Shown here in pieces: positions 48,031 through 60,336 of a DNA stretch of 64,000 nucleotides. The translations under genes and the position numbers were made by a program. Each line of letters starts with the position of its first letter. The first letter of the stretch is position 1. Below the pieces are notes generated by a model that saw only the letters and a program-made list of their open reading frames with translations, made no database searches and had not been told where the DNA came from. Source of the DNA: Fagopyrum homotropicum (taxonomy: Eukaryota; Streptophyta; Magnoliopsida; Caryophyllales; Polygonaceae); contig BSWB01000004.1 of the NCBI GenBank assembly GCA_033239125.1, forward strand, positions 31,307,501 to 31,371,500. Reading direction: 5' to 3'.

Positions 48031-50001
48031 CTAGAAGGCTTCGCAACCCTAGGCTATCAGTCTCGCTGCTCTCATTGCACTGATAACTGTACCTGACTTT
48101 CCGAGGTCCCAACCTCGGAATATTACCCTATGGCCCTCTTCCGTGGCAACGGTCACTGTCCTCTTACCAATGTCTAAGACTGCTCCGTGTTTCCTCATCC
48201 AGTCTATCCCTAAAATGACATCCTCATGAGCTAAGGGAATGACTAGAAAATTAACTAGCCAGTCTCGATCTCCCATGCGAACAGGACATCCAAAGATCTC
48301 TCTAGTCCCTCTTACCTTACTCCCATCAGGTAAGCCTATCGTAAAAGGTATCCCCTCTACAGTAGCTAAGGACAACCTATCTACGCATGCATCAGATATG
48401 AAGGAATGTGTATCACCCGTATCAAATAAAACTCGTACAGGTAAGTCATGAATCTGGATCGTACCTGTGGCAGTAGGTGCATCTGGCTGATCAGCATCTC
48501 TCAACTCAAACACTCGTGCCTGAGCTCCTCTAGTATCAGCCACACTACCACGTCCTCTACCCCGACCTGATCCCTGCATAGAACTCTGTGGTGGTGTGTG
48601 TCATGGGGCTCTGTAAGACTGCTGCTGACTAGGAGCTCTGTACTGCTGCTGCTGACTCGGAGCTCTATACTGCGGCGGTCTCTGTACACTCCCTGATAAG
48701 CCTGCAGGAGAAGAACCCTGCTGAGATGGAGCCTTGCCCTGACGGCAGAATGCAACTCTATGTCCAACCTTGCCACACTGGAAGCAAGTCACTGCTGGCT
48801 TCGTGCAGTTCGATCGGATATGTCCATAACTATTGCAGTTGTGGCACTGCAAGCTACCAGCTGAAGTCTGACCAGTAGCTGTATGGCTCTGTCGCCCCTG
48901 AGTCTGTCCCCGTCCAAAAGCAGCTACTCCTGAACTACCACTGGCATAACCTTTCCTCTGCCGCTTATCCGGCCTGTCAGACTGAGCAGCTCTCCTACCC
49001 CTTGGTCTGTCTCTCTCATACGCAGATGCTCTATCCTGATAGTCTGACAGAGTCTCACAGCGAAATCCTGCCAGATAAGACCGAGTACTCTCTCTCAATC
49101 TCCGGGAAAAGAGATAGACATGCTGTTCCTCAGGAGGTGCAGCTGGTCCAAGCAGTGTCAGTTCCTTCTGGAACTTCTTGATGGCAGCAGCGATCGGAAC
49201 GTCCTCAAATCCAACCTCAATAAAGTCCTGGAATCTCTCCCTCCTCAACGAAACAGGGCAGTATCTGTCTCTAACAATGCTCTTCATCTGCTCCCAACTG
49301 GTGACTCGACTACGCATGGTCCGCCACCAGGAATGAGCATCTCCAGTGAAGCAAGTCTGCACCAAGTCTACCTGCCGATCCTCTGGGCAGCGTATTGCTT
49401 CTAACGCAGTCTCTACCTGCCCAATCCAGTGCTCCACCTCCAATCCTATCTCTCCATTATATGAGGGGACCTTCTGAGAGTTGAAAGCCTTCAACCACTC
49501 ATCTGGCCTTGGTTCTCTAGTCCCAATAGGCGCTCTATCAGCCACAACTCTCCTCTCTGGTACAGCTGGCACCTGAGGAGCTTCCTGTGTCACCTGGACA
49601 GATCTAACCGGTACTGGTGGTACCTGGGTAAGTCTCTCTGTCCTAGCAGCCTCCTCCCTACGCTCAACGTAGGCTCGGTACTCTTTGTACTCAGTCGCTC
49701 CAATGGAAACACGCCCTGACTCTGTCGAACGTGCTCTCTGTGCTCCAGACCTAGCAACGGTCTCGTTCCTGACCTCAGGACCAACACTCTCAGCTACTTC
49801 CTCTATTCCAGCCTCTGGCATGATCACTGCCGGGGGATCCTCTCCTGGAGCTCGACCTCGACCTCGGGCTAGTGGGGGTCTACCTCCACGGCCGCGTCCT
49901 CTAACTGTAGGGGTCCTATCTCCCCTACCTGGTCCAGCTGGAGGGAGAGGTGGACGACCTCTGCCTCGACCAGTAGCTAGTGTAGCTCTAGTACGTGCCA
50001 T
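48031..50001 (-). pseudogene. gag: Z gag-protease
   Basis: Starts at MARTRAT (ATG 49999-50001), the start matched in W; an upstream extension to 50046 is leader. About 656 codons: an Arg/Gly/Pro-rich N-terminus, a gag core around DEWLKAFNSQKVPS, two zinc knuckles (CHNCNSYGHIRSNC and CFQCGKVGHRVAFC), a Gln-rich linker, and an aspartic protease with DTG (here DTGDTHSFI, where W has DTGATHSFI). It is broken by TGA at 48601-48603 (W has glycine) and TAG at 48049-48051 (W has CAG). The normal end is TAG 48031-48033, conserved in W. Gag forms the particle and the knuckles bind RNA. Confidence 0.92.
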
Positions 50002-50221
50002 CTGTGCAAGAATAAAAACTGTAATTACTACTAGCTGAAAGTTCAAAAGTCTAACTACAGTAACCTAAAGTCCAACTAAGCATACTGAGATCCGCGGTAG
50101 TAGTGGTGGTCAGCCGTACTTTTCTATTCCCAACCAGACTATGCATGCAATTAAAACCAAAAATTTTCTTTTTTAAAACTCAGATCCCTTTTCGGGTTCT
50201 GCTTAATACTTATTCGGTCTT

Positions 50222-50242
50222 TCAGAAGATTTCAAGTGCCAT
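50222..50242 (-). other. Leader mini-ORF after the primer site (Z)
   Basis: MALEIF then TGA, identical to the Y peptide, in the 270-nt leader before gag. Confidence 0.4.
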
Positions 50243-50257
50243 TGTTGCCAACCTAGA

Positions 50258-50269
50258 GCTCTGATACCA
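50258..50269 (-). other. Primer binding site, initiator Met tRNA (Z)
   Basis: TGGTATCAGAGC on the minus strand, three bases from the 5-prime LTR. Confidence 0.95.
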
Positions 50270-50272
50270 TGT

Positions 50273-53007
<2,735 letters not shown>

Positions 53008-53012
53008 GAAGC
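53008..53012. repeat. Target-site duplication gaagc, right copy (Z)
   Basis: Exact match to 42199-42203. Confidence 0.94.
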
Positions 53013-54488
53013 TTCGCATGTGCCTCCGCTGTCGCCGCCAGAAGTCGTCGTCATCACCTCTCTCTCCCTCTACTTCTCTGTCGTTTCTCTTCCCGCCGCA
53101 CCAGGGACAGACGACGCCCACACCACGGAGACAGATCGACGCCGCAGTCGCCTTGTCTCGCTCACTGGAGACCGAAGCTAGCGCCGCCAGGAGCGATGCC
53201 GGAGATTGCATGTGTGCCGCCAACCCTTGCAGCCCCGCCAGCCCTTGCCGCCCCTTGATGCCATGGAAACACAGAGATTGAAGAAACCCTTCCTTCCTAA
53301 TTATAATCGTGACCCTCTTATTTTGGTATAATTACAGAATGCACCCACTTTTTTTTTATAATTGCAGTTTTGTACCCACACTTTTGGAATGTTGCATTTA
53401 TATCCTTTTCTAGAAAATTTCAGATTATGGCCCTTATTTATATTTTCAGAATATGACCCCAATTTCAAAATTGTTCATCTTTGCCCTAAAAGTTTATTTG
53501 TCGATTTTAAACTTGGGTTTCAATTAGGGGGATATTCCTATATTTGTATATACTACATATTATGCCTTTGTTGGATTAATCTCGGTTTATGGCAAAGATT
53601 TTATTGTGGGTATTAACCTTGGCTTTGAAAACGAATTTTTACATTGAGTTTATGATGTTATAAATTTTGTCTGAAATATTATAATTACGGTTTTTAACTT
53701 GGGTTTTAGATGTGGGGTTTTCCTTAGATTATATATGTTCATTATTCCGTTCAAATTTAGCTTATAAGCTAAATTTAATTTAGTTTGGTGCTATGTTCGA
53801 AAGCGCCCCGATAAAGGCCTAACGAGTCCAAGTCGACATCCGTTGAACGACATCCACTTTTGACGTCGTGTGAGTATTCTTTCCCCTCGATTTAGTTATG
53901 TTTAGTATTAGTATCATGCTAGGTTGGATCTAGCATAACCTAGTGAGAATACCAATTAGTGGTTTGGACCTTAGGTGAGTTTTGAGGATTTATGATTGTT
54001 CTAAGGCGTGAGTTGGGTTGTTATCTTGTGAGGATTGTTAAGGATTTGTGCTTTATGGTTGATCTTGTGAATCTTGTGACTTGAAGTGTTGATGTTATCT
54101 TGGGAGGCTTGTGAGGTTTGAGAATTGGAGTATATGGTTATTGAGATTATGGGCTAGAATATGGTAAATCCTAGCATAGGGTTGATACCGTTGAGATTGT
54201 TGACACTAGGCATGTATATCCTAGTATGTGTTATGGGTTATGATCCTGCGAGATCATAGGGTCTAGAAGTCTAAGGACTTCTAGCTAGTGTTGAGTGTGA
54301 TGTGAGCATGAGAGATTCTAGGATGCGGTCCTAGAATGTGAGTCAAATGATCTCGCGTAGATCATTTGTGTAGAAGTCTTAGACTTCTTGAGTTGAGCGA
54401 GTTGTTGATATAGTTATCTTCTTGTGAGCAAGTTGTGGACTCCTTCCCAAGGGAAGCGAGAGTGTTGTGAGTTGAGTGTGGTGACGAG

Positions 54489-54953
54489 GTAAGTCTTCAG
54501 ACTTACTTAGCTCGTATTCCTTGTATTAGCATCTATGTGTGTTGGGTGGTGTGTGTTTATTCCTTATCGTTTATAACAACTAAACCGGTAATAGGACCAC
54601 CGACCTTATATTATTTTGGCCCAAGTGTATGATAACGGGCGGTGACATCATCTGCCTAGCTCTTGCGAGAGTCTAGGAGGTTCTTGGCGACTAGCCCGTG
54701 CTAGTTAGACGGTCGGAGGCATCCGCACCGTTCCATGCCGGTAAGTAGGGACCGAGGCGGGACCACGGTGGTCTCGTGTCACAAAACTAAGTTGAATTAG
54801 AACGGAATATGACTTAATAATAAAAAGATAATAAACCGGAATTGTGTGCTTTGAGAATGTTGTGTGTTTATGATGATTTACTTGTGTTTGTGCCTTTCTC
54901 ATTGATTCTAATGCTTCGAATATGAGCTAACGGTTTTATACCGACTGTTGTAG
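54489..54953 (+). other. Candidate conserved LTR intron, U family
   Basis: Donor hairpin GTAAGTC/GACTTAC with loop TTCA, structured domain 54642-54782, CTAAC, then TAG at 54951-54953. 465 nt. Confidence 0.5.
54642..54782 (+). ncRNA. Candidate structured RNA domain in LTR, U family
   Basis: P1 GTGACA/TGTCAC; P2 CCTAG plus CTCT paired with AGAG and CTAGG around one bulged T; P3 like X with one bulge; P4 CGGGACC/GGTCTCG. P2 and P4 differ from X, Y and W by paired changes. Confidence 0.5.
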
Positions 54954-55229
54954 ACTGCATTACAGGTTAGGATTGCGGCCAAGAGATCCGGAAGAGTGGG
55001 CAGCCGGGGTTCCGTACATTTTAGGATTGGGTTTTGGGTGGAGTCGAGTTTGAGTATTGTAATTATCGTATGTTGTATGGTGTTAGCCTTTGGGGTTGTA
55101 TTTTCGGCTGAAGTCCTTTGTCGTATTCTTTCGGGTTTTTCTTTTCATTGCATAAAAATGTATTTCGGTTTTGGCCTTTATTTGTGCCTTGTTGTAAGAT
55201 CCGGTGAAATTGTTGTCAAGCTAAGGGTC

Positions 55230-55234
55230 GGGAC
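55230..55234. repeat. Predicted target-site duplication gggac, left copy (W)
   Basis: These five bases precede the W LTR. The partner should follow the W 3-prime LTR beyond the window. Not verifiable here. Confidence 0.45.
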
Positions 55235-55336
55235 TGTAAAATCCGGAATTTTTATTCCGTCTATTTCCGTTATAAAATAGATCTCGATCAGTTGACCCAT
55301 ATCCGTCTACTTAGTTAGACATATTATTATAGGAGT

Positions 55337-55426
55337 TATCATTTTATGTAGATTCCTTCACATAAAATGATAGAATCTTTTATATAGTTTATCATTTTAT
55401 GTAGATTACTTCCGCATAAAATGATA
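55337..55426. promoter_or_regulatory. Tandem U3 palindromes, W 5-prime LTR
   Basis: Two foldbacks in a row: TATCATTTTATGT with ACATAAAATGATA (55337-55372), then TATCATTTTATG with CATAAAATGATA (55390-55426). Repeated in the 3-prime LTR near 63583-63672. They sit upstream of the TATA-like motif. Confidence 0.65.
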
Positions 55427-57357
55427 GAATTCTGAGCCGATTTTAAACTATAATAAACTCCCTATCCGCCTAGTCCGTATATTTATATATCGGGATCTTG
55501 TCCAGCCAGAAACTCGCTAAATTAAGGAGCCCAGCTGCAGCCATTTTAGCCCATCTGTTAACCGATAATTCAGCTCCAACGGATCCAGTTCTGCAGCCAG
55601 CTAGCCCAGCCCAACAACCTCCAGCGTTGCCAGCTGCTCCAGCCCGCTGCCTTGTCCGCTCCAGCCCAGAAGTAGCCCACTGCTGCCTTGTCCAGCGCCA
55701 ACCTTCAGCCCAGCTCCGCCCAGTTGCTTCACGCGTCCAGCCCAGAAGACCTGCTGTTCCGCCTTCTTTAGCTCCAGCCCAGCAGCAACACAACTCCAGT
55801 CCACTGCTTGCCTTGGCCGCAACCTCAGCTTCAGCCCAACAGCCCAGCGTCCAGTCAGGAGCACACCAGCCCAGTAAATATACACGTTTAATGGCTGAAC
55901 GTTACAAGAAAGGGAACAGCCGGAAGTTACGTGATCTCATTCCATTTACAGCTCTAGAATCTGTCCAGATTCAAAGTAAACGTTGCCTTCCTCCTTCGCT
56001 AACAGTAGTCGAGCGTCTCTCCTCTCCCAATGCTCCATCATCCGACGAAGGCAGCAACGGATTCACACAACCTTCTGCACACTTCCAGCCCTCCACAAGA
56101 CCGCCTGCTGTACCCTTGCAAACCATCAACGTCCGGCGCTGCTCTTCTAGATCGGACTGAACTCAGTCTCCCTCCGTCTAATTAGGTAAAGATCTATGTG
56201 CCATTCAACTTCATCTCTTTAATTGATCGATCATGAGTACTCACATCCTCGTACCTGTGATGAAAATCTTCATATCGATTATTCCGTGACAATAGCGAGG
56301 CTAGGAAGATCTCTCCAATCACTGCAGCAACAGACCAGCCGAACCCTCACTCTCCTCCTCCTGAACTGTCACGCCAAGGGAGCCAGAAGGTCATCCGGAA
56401 CTGTTTTGAAGACGCCTCAGCCTAGTAGAGGTTGAAGAGGTGAGCCATCGCTTCTGCAGTCCAATTCTTGCCTCTAGAAGTTATTGTATAATCTTATGTA
56501 TGCATACTAATTCCGTAATGCTAGGTTAATGAGCTGCTGTAGGCGGCCTTGAGCATAGTTCATATAGTAATAGGTAGCTGCTGAAAGTTATACATAAAAT
56601 GATAGACATAAGGGCTGCTGTAAAATTGAATTTTATGCCTTCAGCTTTTGACTTATAAACTGCCTATCTTGGCGGCCAATTATTGAACGTTTGGATAAAG
56701 ATCCACCGTTGAATTTTGGATATGTTGTAGATGGATATATGTAGTTTAGCATATTAAAATTTGGGAAGAAATGAACGGTCGGATTAGAAGTTATGAGCTC
56801 CCGAAGTTAGGTATTTGAGCAGTTTTGGTAAACTTAAGTTTTTGGCTAAGTATAGGAATTTTGAGTGAAGTAGTCAACTTTATGAATTTTTATAAAAATA
56901 TCGGCTGAACAGTTTTGAGGAATTCTTCCTCCTAAGGTTAGATAGAACCTCATAGATGATCTAGAGATTTAATTCGGAATTATTATAAGCTGTTAAGAAT
57001 TTTATATTTAGAACCGAAGTTAGACCTTTACGATTCTTCCGGAAAATAGAAACATAGGAAAAATGTCAGTTTGGAACCAAATAAAATTTTGGAAGTTAGA
57101 ATATGAATTTAGAACCTCAAATAGGAGGTTAGACATGAATTTTAGGGTTTTCGAGAAAATCGGAACCAAGGGTAAAATGGTCATTTTACCCTAAACTAAT
57201 ACTGTAACTAGTATGTCTTAATACCTTATTCGATCTTAGAAGTTTTAGACTTCTATCTACGTGAGAGTGTGCTAATACACTTATCGCCTTTGGCAGGCAA
57301 CTGAGTGGTTACAGTTTACAAAGCGAGTGGTTTATAAAGAGTCGAGCGTTATAACAG

Positions 57358-57800
57358 GTAAGTCCTCTGGGCTTACTTAGCTGACTTCTAAATATGAGTA
57401 TAAATGATGATGGTGGTGTGTGATTGAAATGTTAGACAGATAGGTTGTGATATATAATTACCGACCTATATTTTGGCCTAAGAGTAACGGGCGGTGGCAT
57501 TCTGCTCAGTAGCTTGCGGGCGCTGGGGGTTTCTTTCGGGACTAGTCCATACATGGTTTGTAGTGATGCTACCAGTGAAAGTCAGCTAGACCTACACCAG
57601 TTGGATAAGGAACGGAGGCGAGAACTAATAATAGTTCTCGTGCCACAACTTAAATTGAATAATGTGAAACATTTAAATAATAGATAATAAACGGTTGAGT
57701 GCCAGCATGATGTTTGTTTATTTTTGTTTCTGCGTGTGCTTGTGCTGTTATCATTTTGCTTATATTTGGATAGTTAGCTAACTGTTGATATGTTGTTTAG
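57358..57800 (+). other. Candidate conserved LTR intron, W family
   Basis: Donor GTAAGTCC in hairpin 57358-57376, CTAAC 57778-57782, T-rich tract and TAG 57798-57800. 443 nt. Confidence 0.5.
57494..57646 (+). ncRNA. Candidate structured RNA domain in LTR, W family
   Basis: P1 is GTGGCA (57494-57499) with TGCCAC (57641-57646), a compensated change from GTGACA/TGTCAC. P2 CTCAG/CTGGG. P4 CGAGAAC (57619-57625) with GTTCTCG (57634-57640), seven pairs, abutting P1. Confidence 0.5.
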
Positions 57801-58128
57801 ATTTGCCACAGGTTAGAGCAGATGCCGAGTGATCCAGATGGTAGTGGTCAGCCGGGGTGTCGTACTTTAGGACGTTTTACAGTTTCTGCATTTGTGGGTT
57901 TTACAGTTGAACCTTGTTTCCTTTCGTACTTTGTTATATTACGTTTTCCGGCTGTAGTTGATCTAGTCACATTCATGCATTATTAAGAACTATTTTATGA
58001 TTTCTGGTTTTTCCTTATCTGTGCCTTGTTGTAAGATCTTGTTAAGTTGTTGTCGAACTAAGGTCGGGACCCACTTTGCGGTCCTAACTAGTAACTCCCT
58101 AAGTTGTAAAATTTGGGGTGTTACAACA

Positions 58129-58140
58129 TGGTATCAGAGC
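58129..58140 (+). other. Primer binding site, initiator Met tRNA (W)
   Basis: TGGTATCAGAGC three bases after the LTR end at 58125. Confidence 0.95.
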
Positions 58141-58155
58141 TCTAGGTTGGCAACA

Positions 58156-58188
58156 ATGGCACTTGAATCTTCTAAAAAGGTCATATAA
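58156..58188 (+). other. Leader mini-ORF after the primer site (W)
   Basis: MALESSKKVI then TAA; starts like the Y, Z and X mini-ORFs but runs on because of a small indel. Confidence 0.35.
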
Positions 58189-58389
58189 GTAAATAAACAG
58201 AACCCAAAAAGGGTCTGAGTTTTCCAAAGAGAATTTTGGTTTTAAAATGCATACAGAGTCGGGTTGGGATAGAAAGTACGGATGACCACCACTACCTCTG
58301 CGGATCTCGGTAATCTTAGAATAATTATAGACTTGTACTGTTATGATAGATTAGCTAGTTTATAACTGTAGTTATTACTATTCGTGCAG

Positions 58390-60336
58390 ATGGCACGTAC
58401 TAGGGCTGCACAAGTGACTGGCCGAGGTAGGGGTCGTCCCCCCCTTCCCCCAGTCAGACAGGATCGAGCTGATAGCACCCCTACTGCTAGAGGGCATGGT
58501 CGTGGGGGTAGACCTCCACTAGGGAGAGGTCGAGGACGAGTTCCTCGAGAGGAGCCACCTACAGCAAGCATACCAGAGGCTGCTGTAGAAGAAGTAGCTG
58601 AGAGTGTAGGCCCCGAGGTCAGGCCTGAGACCGCCGCTAGGTCTGGAGCGCAAGGAGCACGTTCTACTGAGTCAGGACGTTTTTCAATTGGAGCATCTGA
58701 GTACAGGGAGTTCAGAGCCTATGTTCAGCGCAGGGAGGAAGCTGCCAGAGTTGAGAGGCTTACTCAGATACCACCAGTGGTACCGGCTAGGTCAGCTCAG
58801 GTGACACAGGGAGTGTCTCAGGTGCCGGCTGTATCTGAGAGGAGGGTTGATGCTGATAGAGCACCTACTGGGTCCAGAGCACCAAGACCGGATGAGTGGT
58901 TGAAGGCTTTCAACTCTCAGAAGGTCCCCTCATTCAGCGGAGAGATAGGGCTAGAGGTGGAGCACTGGATAGGGAAGATTGAGACTGCTTTGGAGGCAAT
59001 ACGTTGCCCCGTGGATCGACAGGTAGATTTGATACAGACCTGTTTCATAGATGATGCTCATTCATGGTGGCGTACCATTCGTGGCCGAGTCACCAGCTGG
59101 GAGCAGATGAGGAACATTGTTAGAGACAGGTACTGTCCAGTTTCGCTGAGGAGAGAGAGATTCCAGGATTTCATTGAGGCGGGATTTGAAGATATCCCGA
59201 TTGCTGCAGCTATAAAGAAATTTCAGAAGGAATTGACCTTACTTGGACCTTCTGCACCTCCAGAAGAGCAGCATGTTTACCTTTTCTCCAGGAGGTTGAG
59301 AGAGAGTACCCGATCCTACCTGGCTGGATTCCGCTGTGAGACCTTGTCTGATTATCAAGATAGGGCTTCTGCTTATGAGAGAGATAGGCCAGCTTCTAGG
59401 AAAGCAGCTCAGTCTAGTGGGCCGGATAAGCGGCAGAAGACAGGACATGCTGGTAGCAGTGCAGCAGTAGCAGGTTATGGTCGAGGACAGACTCAGGGGA
59501 GGTCCAGCTACCACTCTACAGTTCGGACTCCCGGTGGAGATCGACAGTGCTTTAACTGTGGTGGCCGTGATCACATCAAGACGGATTGCCCGAAACCACC
59601 TATCACTTGCTTCACTTGTGGGAAGCTGGGACACAGAGCTACTTTCTGCCGTCAGGGCAAGGCTCCTTCTCAGCAGGGATCTTCTCCTGCAGGTGCTGAG
59701 AGGAGTGTACAGAGACCTCCTCAGTACCGAGCTCCGAGTCAGCAGCAGCCACAGTACCGGGCCCCAGGGCATCCTGCTTCATACAGTACGGCACAGGGAT
59801 CAGGTCGTGGCAGAGGACGTAGTAGTACCACTGACACCAGAGGAGGACCATCTAGAGTGTTTGAGCTGAGGAACACTGAGCAGCCTGCAGCACCTGCGAC
59901 CACAGGTACTATTTGGATCCATGACTTACCTGTGCGCGTTTTATTTGATACGGGTGCCACGCACTCCTTTATATCAGATGCATGTGTAGATAGGTTGTCC
60001 TTAGCTACAGTAGAGGGTGTACCTTTTGTGGTTGGGTTACCAGATGGGGGTAAGGTTAGAGGATCTCGAGAGATTTATGACTGCACTATTCATCTGGGAG
60101 GCCGGATCTGGTTAGTAAATTTTCTAGTCATGCCCTTAGCACATGAGGACGTGATATTAGGGATAGATTGGATGACTAGACATGGAGCCGTCTTGGATAT
60201 TGGTAGGACTGTGACTGTCGCCACGGAGGAAGGCCACAGAGTGATATTCCGAGGTTGGGACCTCGGAAAGTCCGGCACAGTTATCAGCGCAGTGAGAGCA
60301 GCCAGATTGATAGCACAGGGTTGCGAGGCCTTCTAG
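58390..60336 (+). CDS. gag: W gag-protease polyprotein (intact frame)
   Basis: 648 codons from ATG 58390 (MARTRAAQ), chosen because Z starts at the same residue; the GTG at 58384 is leader. It has a basic Arg/Gly/Pro-rich N-terminus (residues about 10-60); a gag core with DEWLKAFNSQKVPSFSGEIG and RDRYCPVSLRRERFQDFIE (about 165-320); zinc knuckles CFNCGGRDHIKTDC (387-400) and CFTCGKLGHRATFC (407-420); a Gln/Pro linker; and an aspartic protease with DTGATHSFIS (DTG 520-522) and a downstream ILGIDW motif. It ends at TAG 60334-60336 in the same frame as pol, a stop shared with Z. Gag packages the RNA in cytoplasmic particles and the protease matures it. Confidence 0.93.
   Translation: MARTRAAQVTGRGRGRPPLPPVRQDRADSTPTARGHGRGGRPPLGRGRGRVPREEPPTASIPEAAVEEVAESVGPEVRPETAARSGAQGARSTESGRFSIGASEYREFRAYVQRREEAARVERLTQIPPVVPARSAQVTQGVSQVPAVSERRVDADRAPTGSRAPRPDEWLKAFNSQKVPSFSGEIGLEVEHWIGKIETALEAIRCPVDRQVDLIQTCFIDDAHSWWRTIRGRVTSWEQMRNIVRDRYCPVSLRRERFQDFIEAGFEDIPIAAAIKKFQKELTLLGPSAPPEEQHVYLFSRRLRESTRSYLAGFRCETLSDYQDRASAYERDRPASRKAAQSSGPDKRQKTGHAGSSAAVAGYGRGQTQGRSSYHSTVRTPGGDRQCFNCGGRDHIKTDCPKPPITCFTCGKLGHRATFCRQGKAPSQQGSSPAGAERSVQRPPQYRAPSQQQPQYRAPGHPASYSTAQGSGRGRGRSSTTDTRGGPSRVFELRNTEQPAAPATTGTIWIHDLPVRVLFDTGATHSFISDACVDRLSLATVEGVPFVVGLPDGGKVRGSREIYDCTIHLGGRIWLVNFLVMPLAHEDVILGIDWMTRHGAVLDIGRTVTVATEEGHRVIFRGWDLGKSGTVISAVRAARLIAQGCEAF

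Larger units (their letters stand above)
53013..55234 (+). mobile_element. U: LTR segment between Z and W
   Basis: Continues the U LTR. It aligns with the X LTR over most of its length: phased CCC region 53286-53486, the cgacccgataaaggcctaac-like block near 53800, agaagt...acttct palindromes, donor hairpin 54489-54506, structured domain 54642-54782 and the gatccggaag exon block near 54985. It stops at gggtcgggac, where X continues into its last ~75 bp; W is inserted there. The U end and any U internal region lie beyond the window. Confidence 0.87.
55235..58125 (+). mobile_element. W 5-prime LTR (2891 bp)
   Basis: TGTAAAATCC to GTGTTACA. U3 with two tandem palindromes (55337-55372, 55390-55426), a TATA-like tatatttatatat at about 55479, a leader dense in agccca (55540-55880), GGTGAGCC at about 56439, an AT-rich middle, candidate intron 57358-57800 with structured domain 57494-57646, and a terminal hairpin. 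The 220-codon frame 55498-56160 is leader. Confidence 0.94.

Noticed and set aside
55498..56160. 220-codon frame in the W LTR
   Set aside because: It is the agccca-rich leader; Ala/Pro/Ser bias comes from the motif. No domain, and it is not maintained as a frame in H.
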